This document shows positions 9,056-17,992 of a stretch of DNA of 64,000 bases, piece by piece. The translations under genes were made by a program, and so were the position numbers. The notes beneath the pieces are model-generated. The model did not search any database, was not told the origin of the DNA, and saw only the letters and a program-made list of their open reading frames with translations. This DNA comes from Oligoflexus sp. (GTDB lineage: Bacteria; Bdellovibrionota_B; Oligoflexia; Oligoflexales; Oligoflexaceae), in contig NZ_DASTAT010000099.1 of assembly GCF_035712445.1 (NCBI RefSeq), positions 18,395 to 82,394 on the forward strand, read 5' to 3'. Position 1 is the stretch's first letter; the number at the start of each line of letters is the position of its first letter.

Positions 9056-11062
9056 ATGGGTCCATTCGCCAAAATCCTCGTGCTGATCGTCATGCTGCGG
9101 AGCGGTGGCCTCTCCGCGTCCTCTGCCGAGGTCCGGGACTATGATCGCCTCTTTTCCGAGCGTGTCGGCGCCACCATCACCGCCCACGGGGATGGCAATG
9201 AAGAGCGCGTGCGGGAATCTTTACGCCAGTACCGAAGGCAGCCCGGGCTTGATCCCGAACTTTTCTATCTCGCCACCCGCGAGCTGATCTATTTCCTAAG
9301 AAGCCCCGAGGAAGCCCAGACTCTTTTCAAAGAGATTGACGTTCGCAGCGATGACTTCCTCCTGCGTTATCTTCAGGCCAAATATCAAAAGCCGACGATC
9401 CGTGACGAGTCTCTGGATGCGATGGAAGGCATTTTCAAAGAATCCCTGGCTTATCCCGCTCTTTACAGCACGATGTCCACCATCGCTCATGACCTGGCTT
9501 TCTCCCTCATTAATAACGGCCATCTGATCGATGCGGTCGAAGTCCTGAAGGAAGCCATTGCCCGCCTGCAGGACTCCCGCTATGACTACGATCGCATCTT
9601 TCTCCTGGAGGGGATGGCCACGGCCTATTCAGATCGCCATAACTCCGACGACTCTATTCAAAAAGGCATTGGCATCCACGATGAACTGGAGCGCGAACTC
9701 TCGCGTCGTTCGCTGGAATGGGACCCCACGTCCTCCATTTTCAATCGGGGTATCGCCTATCTCTTCGCCCTGGGGAATTTTTCATCCGCTATCGAAAATT
9801 TTTCACGCATACCCAAAGGCAACCGCACCTATCCGGAAGCCCAGCTGAGTCTCGCTCTGGCCCATCTGGGGCTCGGCCGCACCGAGGATGCTCTTCACTT
9901 TTATAGAAAGATCGACCTCGCCAACTACAGCAATGATGGCGACCGCCTGCCTGAAATCCTTTGCCACAAGGCTCTGATCGCCTATGAATTGAAACTCGTG
10001 GCCCGAATTCCGGAATGCCATGCGGTCACCCCCAAATCGGCCCCGGATATTCAGTTCATCAGACACAGCATCATGCGGCGCCCCCTGCATCCGGACGATG
10101 CGTTCATGCTGCTGCGCCTCCTCGAAAACTACTATCATGATTATCTGAAGCCTCAGGTGAAAAAAGCCATGGGCACTTCGGTTCGTCGGCTGGAACTCGA
10201 ACGCGCCCGCAGTGAATTGGCTGTGGCCGAGATCAAGGCCGAGCAGCAGCGAAAGCTGGCGGCCTATGAAAAGCAGCTCGGTCTCGTGAAGAATATTGTG
10301 ATTGCACTCGGTCTTCTCGCCGGACTTGCGCTCCTCTTCATGGTTCATCGCCTGCGTCTGAACAATGCCCGCATTCAAAGTCTCCAGACCTATATCCAGA
10401 CGAGGGTTCTGAAACGCTTTCTACCGGCGGCCTTGATCGATGAGATCCTCAAGGGTCGATCACGCCTTGATGAAGAGCCCCAAGCCCGCACGGTGACCAT
10501 ACTCTTCGCCGATCTCGTCAGCTTCACCGCCAAATCCGAGGCTCTCGGTGCGCATAAGACCGCCGCACTCCTGCATGCTTATTTCGATGTGATGTCGCGC
10601 GAAATCTTCGCCTGCTCGGGGACCATTGATAAATTCATAGGCGATGCGATCATGGTCATCTTTGGGGCGCCACAGGATCAGGAACCGGCAGTCCAGGCGG
10701 ATAGAGCCGTCCGCTGTGCCCAGGCCATGCTGAGCGCGCTTGATGTATTGAACCAGACGTTTCAGCACGAATATGGGATCACTTTCCAAATGCGCATCGG
10801 CATCAACACTGGCGAGGCCATCGTCGGCAGCATCGGCAGCGAAAATAGATCGGACTATACCGTGATCGGGTCCGCCGTGAATCTGGCTTCGCGCATTGAA
10901 AACATTGCCGAGCCGAATGGCATTTTCGTAAGCGCCTCGACCGCCCGCCTGATGCCGGATGGCCTTTGTGAAAACCTCGGACCCTATCGCCTGCGCGGCG
11001 TCACCGAAGAGCAAAATCTATTCCGGGTAAGAATCCCGGATTCTGCGCGACAGGCTGTTTGA
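9056..11062 (+). CDS. membrane-bound class III adenylate cyclase with helical-repeat sensor region
   Basis: A 668-residue protein. It has a signal peptide (about 1-22), a periplasmic region of some 340 residues built of TPR-like helix pairs, a charged coiled coil (about 375-415), one membrane helix (about 418-440) and a C-terminal class III nucleotide cyclase domain (about 480-660). Both metal-binding aspartates are present (D486 in F-A-D-L-V-S-F and D530 in G-D-A-I-M). The Lys of D-K-F-I-G-D and the Asp of S-D-Y-T-V-I-G are the residues that select ATP, so the product should be cAMP. I chose the ATG at 9056 because it has GAGGGG at the right spacing and leads straight into the signal peptide. 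The external repeats probably sense a protein or envelope signal, which is inference. Confidence 0.88.
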   Translation: MGPFAKILVLIVMLRSGGLSASSAEVRDYDRLFSERVGATITAHGDGNEERVRESLRQYRRQPGLDPELFYLATRELIYFLRSPEEAQTLFKEIDVRSDDFLLRYLQAKYQKPTIRDESLDAMEGIFKESLAYPALYSTMSTIAHDLAFSLINNGHLIDAVEVLKEAIARLQDSRYDYDRIFLLEGMATAYSDRHNSDDSIQKGIGIHDELERELSRRSLEWDPTSSIFNRGIAYLFALGNFSSAIENFSRIPKGNRTYPEAQLSLALAHLGLGRTEDALHFYRKIDLANYSNDGDRLPEILCHKALIAYELKLVARIPECHAVTPKSAPDIQFIRHSIMRRPLHPDDAFMLLRLLENYYHDYLKPQVKKAMGTSVRRLELERARSELAVAEIKAEQQRKLAAYEKQLGLVKNIVIALGLLAGLALLFMVHRLRLNNARIQSLQTYIQTRVLKRFLPAALIDEILKGRSRLDEEPQARTVTILFADLVSFTAKSEALGAHKTAALLHAYFDVMSREIFACSGTIDKFIGDAIMVIFGAPQDQEPAVQADRAVRCAQAMLSALDVLNQTFQHEYGITFQMRIGINTGEAIVGSIGSENRSDYTVIGSAVNLASRIENIAEPNGIFVSASTARLMPDGLCENLGPYRLRGVTEEQNLFRVRIPDSARQAV

Positions 11063-11210
11063 AATTTTGTGTAGGCCTGCTCCCGAATTTCAAAGCGCAA
11101 GGTCCTGGATTCAAACATCTATAAAAATCCTTCTCAGGTTTCCCCCAAAGATCCCGATAAGTTTTCTGTGTATGACATGTGAGACGAACCCTACATCCCA
11201 AAATCAGGCT

Positions 11211-11245
11211 GGTCGGATCCTCAAAGGACCCGACCATCTCTTTTT
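11211..11245 (+). terminator. rho-independent terminator after the cyclase gene
   Basis: Arms GGTCGGATCC and GGACCCGACC (one G-T pair) enclose a five-base loop, followed by ATCTCTTTTT. It lies 149 bases after the cyclase stop and before the next promoter region. Confidence 0.75.
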
Positions 11246-11341
11246 CAACTCATTGAAATCAATCCAAAATAGTGAATTTTGGCCCTCAAGTTCCCCAACT
11301 TTTCCGCCGATGACGTGAAAAACGCCACCGAGGGGAACATC

Positions 11342-12253
11342 GTGAAAAAGCTTATAGCTGCGTGTCTGTGGAACGCTTTGCTTATCCCTATTATGATGAG
11401 CGCCTGTCGCAACGGGAGCAGCGTGCCCCAGCTGCAAGACTCTGAACAGGCTGCGGCCCCCAACCAGACCGATGCCTTGCCTCCGGTCGAGGTCTACGAT
11501 AGCGTGCTTGTTCCTGGCCCGGCCGAGGCTCCCACGCCTGGGGCGACAGCGACTCCCACGACCACGCCGACACCCATACCGCCGACCGCTTTTTTCCCGG
11601 ACAGCTGCGCGGCCATTAAAAAAGCCAGGCCCGAATCCTTGAGTGGCGTTTATAAAATTTACCTGAACGCAAATCTGGACACACGCGTTGCTCTGGATGC
11701 CTCCTGCGATATGCAAACGGATGGAGGCGGCTGGACGCTCATGCTCAGCTACAATCACAAGGGAGGCACGACTCCGACTTTGTCCGTGCGCACCCAGAAT
11801 CTGCCGCTGCTCGGCAGTGATATCCTCGGTGATGATGAATCGGCGAAAGCTCTTTTCTGGGGTCACGCGGGGAATGCTCTCTTTGCAAAATTCAGCGCGG
11901 CCAAGGAACTTCGTTTCTTCTGCCGCTCGTCCGAAAACACCCGCATGATTCATTTCAAAACCGCCGAACCAGGCTGTCTCTCTGCTGCAAAAACAGGCCA
12001 GGGAACCTGCCTTAACGTCCGCACTTCGTTTACTGCATTAACAGGACATAACGCGACGCTTCCTGCAAATATGGATCGCTCGGACAGCAATCGACTCGAT
12101 GCGGTCCTCACATTCAATACCCTGGGCCGCTTTGTGGATGCCGTTCCCGATGTGATGTGGAGTCTCGCGGGTGATGGCGGCAACTCCTGGGAATGCGACT
12201 TTGGTAGCGATTCAAGCGCTTTTGACACCATTCATCGAATTTGGTTCCGTTAA
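11342..12253 (+). CDS. lipoprotein with fibrinogen-like C-terminal domain
   Basis: A 303-residue lipoprotein. The GTG at 11342 is chosen because GAGGGG precedes it and a signal ending in M-M-S-A-C (Cys about residue 21) follows. Next come about 60 residues of Pro/Thr-rich linker and a domain that begins S-C-A-A-I-K-K and holds G-V-Y-K-I-Y-L and C-D-M-Q-T-D-G-G-G-W-T-L. This is the hallmark of the fibrinogen C-terminal (FReD) fold, which in animals binds carbohydrates or acetyl groups. In bacteria such domains are scattered, and their ligands are mostly unknown. Several paired cysteines suit an oxidised extracellular protein. A surface binding role is inferred. Confidence 0.8.
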   Translation: MKKLIAACLWNALLIPIMMSACRNGSSVPQLQDSEQAAAPNQTDALPPVEVYDSVLVPGPAEAPTPGATATPTTTPTPIPPTAFFPDSCAAIKKARPESLSGVYKIYLNANLDTRVALDASCDMQTDGGGWTLMLSYNHKGGTTPTLSVRTQNLPLLGSDILGDDESAKALFWGHAGNALFAKFSAAKELRFFCRSSENTRMIHFKTAEPGCLSAAKTGQGTCLNVRTSFTALTGHNATLPANMDRSDSNRLDAVLTFNTLGRFVDAVPDVMWSLAGDGGNSWECDFGSDSSAFDTIHRIWFR

Positions 12254-12326
12254 AGGAACATCTTTTGCTAGGGAAATGGCCCAGTGCACTCCAATCCACT
12301 TCCCAACTCCCTGGCAAGGAAACGAT

Positions 12327-14444
12327 ATGCGATTTGATTCTCCTACTTCCGTTAGTGAATCTCCCATGCTCGATTATAAAGCAGTCTTCGAAGCCACACT
12401 GTCACCCTATCTTCTGCTCGCGCTTGATTTCACTATCATCGGTGTGAACGAGGCTTATCTTGGAGCCACGCATTCCGAGCGTGCTCGACTTCTGGGACGT
12501 AACATTTTTGAGGTGTTTTCCAGCAGAAGCCGCGAAACCATGGAATACTTTGGGCCCTTGCTGTGCCTGTCTCTGGAACGCGTCCTGCGGGAACACGTAA
12601 CCGATTTCATGGCTATTCAGAAACACGCCATAACTTGTCCCGTGACCGGCATAGCCCAGGAGCGTTTCTGGAGCCCGGTCAACAAACCTGTATTTGCAGC
12701 CGATGGTTCGCTGCTGTACATCATTCATCGCGTGGAAGACGTCACAGAATTCGTGCAGAGTCAGAGCTGCTATCCGGGCACCGTAACGGATGTCTATCAA
12801 AGATCGCAGGACGTCCAGGCCATTCATCGCGAATTGAAACTCGCCAAGGACAATCTGGAAAGGCTTGTGGCTCAGAGAACGCTTGAGCTTGCCCTGAGCG
12901 AAGAAAAATTTCGCCTGATGGCCAATACCATGCCTCAGATTGTCTGGACGGCGAGACCGGATGGCTATGTGGATTGGTATAACGAGTGTTGGTATCAATT
13001 CACAGGCATGCCGCGCGGCAGCGACTGGGATGATCCGGGTTCGCCCGTGCACCCCGATGATATCCAAGGCCTGCGGGAACGCTGGCAGGAATCCATCGAT
13101 ACAGGGATGATCTTTGAGAAGGATATTCGCTTCAAACGCCAGACCGATGGTGAATACTGCTGGCACCTGAGCCGTGCTGTGCCGCAGCGCAATGCAAGAG
13201 GCGATATCATCTCCTGGATCGGGACCAGCACCGATATTCACGAGCGCAAGACTTTGGCCGATGAATTGCAGCTTGCCAAGGCCGAAGCTGAAGAAGCCAA
13301 CCGCCTCAAAAGTGTCTTCCTTACGAACATGAGCCATGAACTGCGCACGCCGCTGACAGCCATTACAGGATTCTCACAGCTCCTTCATGAGCAGAATTTT
13401 TCGCGCGAGCTGGAAAAGCGCTACCTTGCGGTCATAGATCGCAATGGTCTTCAGCTGCTCCGTATCATTGATGACATCCTTGACCTTTCCAAAGTGGAGG
13501 CAGGAAAATTAACCATTGAACGCCTCCGTCTGCCATTGCTCGAAATCATTTCTGACATCCGGGCGCTTCTGGAATTGAAAACTCAGGAAATCGGACTGGA
13601 TAGTTCCGTCGAAATCGAGGGCCTCGTCCCGGAAATCATTGAATCCGATCCGACAAGGCTCAAGCAGGTTCTGATGAATCTCATCAACAACGCGGTAAAA
13701 TTCACCAGCCAGGGATGCGTGGACATTCGCATCAGTTACCAGGCAGAGCCCGCGCAGTTACGCTTTGAAATCCGTGATACGGGCCGTGGCGTTTCCCCGG
13801 AACAGGCCGCCCGCCTCTTCGCTCCTTTTGAGCAGGCGGACAGCTCCATCACCCGCACCTATGGGGGAACTGGCCTCGGGCTCACACTCTCACGCCACCT
13901 CGCGCGAACCTTGGGCGGTGATGTCCAGCTGCGATCAAGCCAGTTGAACCAGGGCAGCAGCTTTATCGCATGGGTGGATCCAGGTCCCATGGCAGGCGTT
14001 CGTATGATTGATCACAAGGCCGTGGCGCAGGAGCAGGCAAGGCAGCAGCAGAAAGCACTCCTCGAAAGGTTCACCGGGGCTCTGAAAGGCCGCAAAATCC
14101 TGCTCGTTGATGATGCGGATGACAATCGCGCCTTGATCAGTGCCATCCTGCACCGAACCAACGCCACACTTGTGACAGCCCGCGACGGCATCGAATGCTT
14201 GGATTATGCAGCGACCGAGGACTTTGATCTGACCCTTATGGACATGCAGATGCCGCGCATGGATGGTTTTGAGGCCACGCGTATCTTGCGACAGAAAGGC
14301 TATTCGAAACCCATAGTTGCCCTGACAGCCCATGCGATGCGTGAACAGATCAAGCGTTGCCATGATGCAGGCTGCACAGCTCATCTGTCGAAGCCTGTGA
14401 ATCATGGGAAGCTGATAGAAACGGTCATGAAACTTATGGAATGA
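12327..14444 (+). CDS. hybrid sensor histidine kinase (PAS-PAS-HisKA-HATPase-REC)
   Basis: A 705-residue cytoplasmic hybrid kinase without membrane segments. Domains in order: PAS (about 15-140), a second PAS of the PAS_3 type with a PAC tail (about 195-310), HisKA with phospho-acceptor H337 in M-S-H-E-L-R-T-P-L, HATPase with N-box N-L-I-N-N-A-V-K-F and G-box G-G-T-G-L-G-L, then a receiver domain with phospho-acceptor D639 in L-M-D-M-Q-M-P. It should autophosphorylate and pass phosphate to its own receiver, then to an unlinked HPt protein. The ATG at 12327 has AAGGAA seven bases before it and follows the fibrinogen-domain gene by 73 bases. The signal is unknown, and the PAS domains suggest a small ligand, redox or oxygen input. 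Confidence 0.92.
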   Translation: MRFDSPTSVSESPMLDYKAVFEATLSPYLLLALDFTIIGVNEAYLGATHSERARLLGRNIFEVFSSRSRETMEYFGPLLCLSLERVLREHVTDFMAIQKHAITCPVTGIAQERFWSPVNKPVFAADGSLLYIIHRVEDVTEFVQSQSCYPGTVTDVYQRSQDVQAIHRELKLAKDNLERLVAQRTLELALSEEKFRLMANTMPQIVWTARPDGYVDWYNECWYQFTGMPRGSDWDDPGSPVHPDDIQGLRERWQESIDTGMIFEKDIRFKRQTDGEYCWHLSRAVPQRNARGDIISWIGTSTDIHERKTLADELQLAKAEAEEANRLKSVFLTNMSHELRTPLTAITGFSQLLHEQNFSRELEKRYLAVIDRNGLQLLRIIDDILDLSKVEAGKLTIERLRLPLLEIISDIRALLELKTQEIGLDSSVEIEGLVPEIIESDPTRLKQVLMNLINNAVKFTSQGCVDIRISYQAEPAQLRFEIRDTGRGVSPEQAARLFAPFEQADSSITRTYGGTGLGLTLSRHLARTLGGDVQLRSSQLNQGSSFIAWVDPGPMAGVRMIDHKAVAQEQARQQQKALLERFTGALKGRKILLVDDADDNRALISAILHRTNATLVTARDGIECLDYAATEDFDLTLMDMQMPRMDGFEATRILRQKGYSKPIVALTAHAMREQIKRCHDAGCTAHLSKPVNHGKLIETVMKLME

Positions 14445-14569
14445 CCTGCACGATCGCAGACTCGCCGAGTCGTCGCGCAGGACATCCTAACGAATTCCTT
14501 GGCTGGCCGGCAGGCCTGTTTTTTGCATACAATTGAAGCGTCTAAAGGCTTTGATGGAGGCCATTCGAG

Positions 14570-14842
14570 GTGAACAGCTGCTGTAAAGATTGGGCTCTCA
14601 AAGTCGCGCCAAGGCAATCACTGCCCAATGATCAGGTGAGCTTTGAAGAGGAACACGTCTGCCCTACCTGCCAGGAAAGTTATCTGGTCTGGTTTACCAG
14701 CATCGGCAATCCGGACAATCGGTCCGCTCAAATCGTCCCTGTCACAATAAAACCGGCAAAAGATATCGTGCAGTCCTCAGGCTACATGCAACCCAGTGAA
14801 AACGGTTTAGGTGACGCAATAGCGCCACCCACCAGGGGCTGA
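14570..14842 (+). CDS. small protein with C-x-x-C motifs, function unknown
   Basis: A 90-residue protein with a CC pair at residues 4-5 and an H-V-C-P-T-C motif near residue 30, which could hold zinc. The start is a GTG at 14570 with GGAGG about ten bases upstream. The second half is polar and has no recognisable fold. It follows the hybrid kinase by 125 bases on the same strand, so it may be cotranscribed. No family is recognised. The short length and unusual start leave some doubt that it is a gene. Confidence 0.45.
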   Translation: MNSCCKDWALKVAPRQSLPNDQVSFEEEHVCPTCQESYLVWFTSIGNPDNRSAQIVPVTIKPAKDIVQSSGYMQPSENGLGDAIAPPTRG

Positions 14843-14848
14843 GGGGTG

Positions 14849-15928
14849 TCAGGCCACCGTGATTTCAGGGTTCAGATAGACATCCTGAATCGCCTGCAGA
14901 AGCTGAACACCTTCCTGAAAAGGTCTCTGAAATGCACGACGACCTGCAATCAAACCCATGCCGCCGGCCCTTTTGTTGATCACCGCCGTGCGTACTGATT
15001 CCGCCAGATCGTTGGCCCCGGTGGACGCGCCACCTGAGTTGATGAGACCAATGCGACCCATGTAGCAATTCGCGAGCTGATAACGGGTCAGGTCGATCGG
15101 ATGATCCGTCGTGAGCTTTTCATAAATCAAAGGATGCGTCTTGCCAAAGCCCTTCAATTCAGGATCCAGATAGCCGCCGTTATTTTCCGGAAGTTTCTGC
15201 TTAATGATATCGGCATGGATTGTCACACCAAGATGATTCGCCTGTCCGGTCAGATCCGCTGCAAGGTGATTATCCTGCTTCTTCGTTTTAAAGGCGCTAT
15301 TGCGGAGATAACACCACAGTATGGTGAACATCCCCAGTTCATGGGCCTGTTCAAACGCGTCGGCAACTTCCTGAATCTGCCGGCGGGACTGCTCGGATCC
15401 CCAATAGATCGTGGCTCCTATGCCGATCGCTCCCATCTCAAAGGCCTTGTTCACGCTCCCGAAAAGAGTCTGGTCATAGGTGTTCGGATAGGAGAGGAAT
15501 TCATTATGGTTGATCTTGGCAATGAAGGGAATTTTATGGGCGTATTTACGGGCGACAGCGCCCAGCACACCGAAGGTTGAAGCAACTCCACTGCAGCCGC
15601 TTTCCAGAGCCAGACGCACGATCGTCTCGGGATCAAACATGGAAGGATTCATGGCAAACGAGGCTCCGGCCGCGTGTTCGATATCCTGATCCACGGGAAA
15701 TATGGAAATATAACCCGTGCCCCCAAGACGACCGGCATTGAAAAGCCGCTGAAGATTGCCGAGCACGGCCGGCTTGCGATCGGTCGGGATCATGACCCGA
15801 TCAATAAAATCGGGACCTGGAAGATGAAGGCTATCGCGCCGGATGGTTTCGCAGCGGTGCTCCAAAAGCGACCGGGCCTGAGGTCCCAGAAGTTCCGCAA
15901 TTTTCGCCGTGGATAGAAAGTCTGCCAT
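14849..15928 (-). CDS. fbaB: class I fructose-bisphosphate aldolase (FbaB/DhnA type)
   Basis: A 359-residue aldolase of the archaeal/bacterial class I type. It cleaves fructose 1,6-bisphosphate to dihydroxyacetone phosphate and glyceraldehyde 3-phosphate through a Schiff base. The lysine-bearing strand reads [10 protein letters not shown], and the phosphate-binding loops G-G-A-S-T-G and [12 protein letters not shown] are present. Length and motifs match the long FbaB group (about 350 residues). The start has AAGGATT just before it and lies 15 bases after the GH26-like gene, so the two form one transcript. This links a secreted mannanase with a central glycolytic enzyme, an uncommon pairing. 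Confidence 0.92.
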   Translation of the reverse strand: MADFLSTAKIAELLGPQARSLLEHRCETIRRDSLHLPGPDFIDRVMIPTDRKPAVLGNLQRLFNAGRLGGTGYISIFPVDQDIEHAAGASFAMNPSMFDPETIVRLALESGCSGVASTFGVLGAVARKYAHKIPFIAKINHNEFLSYPNTYDQTLFGSVNKAFEMGAIGIGATIYWGSEQSRRQIQEVADAFEQAHELGMFTILWCYLRNSAFKTKKQDNHLAADLTGQANHLGVTIHADIIKQKLPENNGGYLDPELKGFGKTHPLIYEKLTTDHPIDLTRYQLANCYMGRIGLINSGGASTGANDLAESVRTAVINKRAGGMGLIAGRRAFQRPFQEGVQLLQAIQDVYLNPEITVA

Positions 15929-15943
15929 GGGGAATCCTTCGAG

Positions 15944-17479
15944 TTAAGGGCCTACTTGAAAAATGTTGTTATTCAGGCCGATTTTAACTTTTCCAGCACA
16001 GCGGCCGCCCACCCTGATGGCAAAAGCGTGACCCGCGGTGGTGTCCACCAAAAGCGGACGCCCGGGACGCCCCCAGCCCATAAAGGTCCAGCGACCCTGA
16101 GTATCAATCCAGTGCACTTCAAAATCCACGCCGCCCTGAAAACTGGCTCGGAGCCGCAGAGGACCATTGAAGGACCGGATATCCTTATCACAGCCATAGG
16201 CTGCTGCATAGGTAGGAACGTTTTCAAGAGTGGGAGGTGAAGGCGGTGTTGGAGGCGAAGGCGGTGTTGGAGGCGAAGGCGGTGTTGGAGCGGTCGGCGG
16301 TGTTGGAGGCGTCACAGGACCATCCTGGTCCCGGCGCAGACGGCCCTGGAAAAAAGCCGATTGGATAGCCGTCCGGTAGGATTCCACCGCACAGGAGGAC
16401 GTATCCAGACGCAGGCTCTCCCGCGGATCCTGGGGCCGGGATTCATTCCAATAGTTCACGAGTCTGAACTGGGAAAATTGCTTGGGAATGACGTCAAGGG
16501 AACTCTTGAGCCAATCCGCTTTACGGCAGGATTGGGCGGGATCTTCGAGGACAGCAAACTTGAAAAGACCTTTCGACGCGCGTTCCGAAACCGCTAAAAA
16601 TTCCGACCAGCGGTTTTTTTGCACGGGCGATTCCCCGAGCAAAACGTCCTGAAATTGGGGGTAGCTGGAAACATTCTGCAGGTCATGAGCACCTAGCACA
16701 GTCAGTCCCAACCAATCGACATAATCGTCTCCAGGATAATAATTTTTCATGGCGTTCCAGACCTCGGAGGGCCGCGCTTCGCTTTCAAGGTGAAGCGCCC
16801 AGGTAATGTTGATGGCTCCGACATCCGCGCGTCGAGCCAGATCAATGAGATGACGATACGCGTCCCGATAAATTTCGGGCCCATCCGCCGTTTCCGGGTC
16901 ACCCCAGCCTTTGGTCTCGGCCCCTCCATAAAGCGAGCCGCTGTGCCGATAGCGGCCTCCATTCGGTTCCGGTGCGAAGGCGATCATGAGTGGAATGCGT
17001 TCTCCATCCCTTCCTTTCAAAGCGGCAATGGACTGCAGCATTTTCACAAGGGGAGCATCGAAACTGCCATCGGCGATCTTCCGAAGATCAAAGATCGGAT
17101 CAGGCTTTCCCGTATCAAGCGAACTATCAAGACCAGGGATGATCCGCACCAAAGCAAAATAACCCGCCGCATAAAGACCAGTGACGGCTTCGCCAGGAAA
17201 TTCAAAACCATTGCGCCAGTTGCTTTGGAGGCTGACGAGCTGCAGTTTGCGTCCCGCCTGTTCCTCATAACGCCGCACGCGATCCAAAAGATCAGCACTT
17301 GAGGCCACGGAATCTTTGGTATCAAGAAAGGCACTGTGAAAAGCGCCCCGTTCGGGAGCCTTTATTTTCAATCCAGATTGGGGACCGATAGGAACTGTAA
17401 ATCCATCCTGGGCAAAAACGGAAGTAAGACTGCTCCAAACAATGAGACTACAAAAAGCTTTGCATTGCCATAGTTTCAT
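15944..17479 (-). CDS. GH26-like secreted beta-mannanase with C-terminal accessory domain
   Basis: A 511-residue exported enzyme: signal peptide (about 1-22), a TIM-barrel-like domain (about 30-370), a Pro/Thr/Ser linker made of P-P-S-P-P-T repeats, and a C-terminal domain of about 95 residues with two cysteines. The segments F-A-P-E-P-N-G-G-R-Y, D-D-Y-V-D-W-L-G-L and F-A-V-L-E-D-P correspond in order and spacing to the acid/base glutamate, the Y-V-D strand and the nucleophile glutamate of GH26 enzymes. The usual His before the acid/base Glu is replaced by Pro. The ATG at 17479 follows a strong AAGGAGG. Substrate (mannan or mixed glucan) is inferred, and the C-terminal part may bind carbohydrate. 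It is the first gene of an operon with the aldolase. Confidence 0.75.
   Translation of the reverse strand: MKLWQCKAFCSLIVWSSLTSVFAQDGFTVPIGPQSGLKIKAPERGAFHSAFLDTKDSVASSADLLDRVRRYEEQAGRKLQLVSLQSNWRNGFEFPGEAVTGLYAAGYFALVRIIPGLDSSLDTGKPDPIFDLRKIADGSFDAPLVKMLQSIAALKGRDGERIPLMIAFAPEPNGGRYRHSGSLYGGAETKGWGDPETADGPEIYRDAYRHLIDLARRADVGAINITWALHLESEARPSEVWNAMKNYYPGDDYVDWLGLTVLGAHDLQNVSSYPQFQDVLLGESPVQKNRWSEFLAVSERASKGLFKFAVLEDPAQSCRKADWLKSSLDVIPKQFSQFRLVNYWNESRPQDPRESLRLDTSSCAVESYRTAIQSAFFQGRLRRDQDGPVTPPTPPTAPTPPSPPTPPSPPTPPSPPTLENVPTYAAAYGCDKDIRSFNGPLRLRASFQGGVDFEVHWIDTQGRWTFMGWGRPGRPLLVDTTAGHAFAIRVGGRCAGKVKIGLNNNIFQVGP
16233..16304 (-). repeat. tandem 18-base repeat encoding the P-P-S-P-P-T linker
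   Basis: Four consecutive 18-base units (three near-identical, the fourth diverged) lie inside the GH26-like gene and encode its proline-rich hinge. Such repeats can change in number by slippage without shifting the frame. Confidence 0.85.
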
Positions 17480-17556
17480 GGGTTTTCCTCCTTGATCCTG
17501 CCAGTCCAAAATCGTCCGCGTATGACTGTTGAATCTGATAGGACCGGAGCCTGGAA

Positions 17557-17859
17557 TCAATCGCCAAGTTTGAATCTTGTCGTTTTGTATATTTGCTGCG
17601 GCACGATCTCTGCAAGAATGGGAATACGAAATCGAAGGATCTTCGTAAAAGCCGCAGAATCCCATCGCATAGGTTCCCACAGCGCGGATAAGCCTTCATA
17701 AAAATCCCGGTCAGTCTCAATCTTTAAAGGGAACGCTCCGCTCGGAATGCCCCGGATAACGAGCTGTCGGATATCACTATCCCGAATTATCAAATAATTC
17801 CAAGCTGTTGCATGGATCATTTCGCATTTATCTATTTTTAATGATTCTTCTTCTGACAT
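17557..17859 (-). CDS. hypothetical 100-residue protein upstream of the mannanase gene
   Basis: A 100-residue open frame with a normal mix of charged and hydrophobic residues and no signal peptide, starting M-S-E-E-E-S-L-K. It lies on the same strand 77 bases upstream of the GH26-like gene, in an otherwise empty stretch of about 510 bases. No convincing ribosome binding site precedes the ATG, and base composition is lower in G+C than its neighbours. No family is recognised. Apart from this frame I see nothing definite between 17480 and 17992. Confidence 0.35.
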   Translation of the reverse strand: MSEEESLKIDKCEMIHATAWNYLIIRDSDIRQLVIRGIPSGAFPLKIETDRDFYEGLSALWEPMRWDSAAFTKILRFRIPILAEIVPQQIYKTTRFKLGD

Positions 17860-17992
17860 TTATGCGAAACCCCGCAGTCCGCGTCCGCCTGTCAAATCCA
17901 TGGTTTAGTCGCAAAACCCATGGCGGCTCTGGCCTTGCAACAGTGTTTGGGCTAGGACGGAAAAACAAGCTAAGAAAAGAGGAGTGGGGTTC

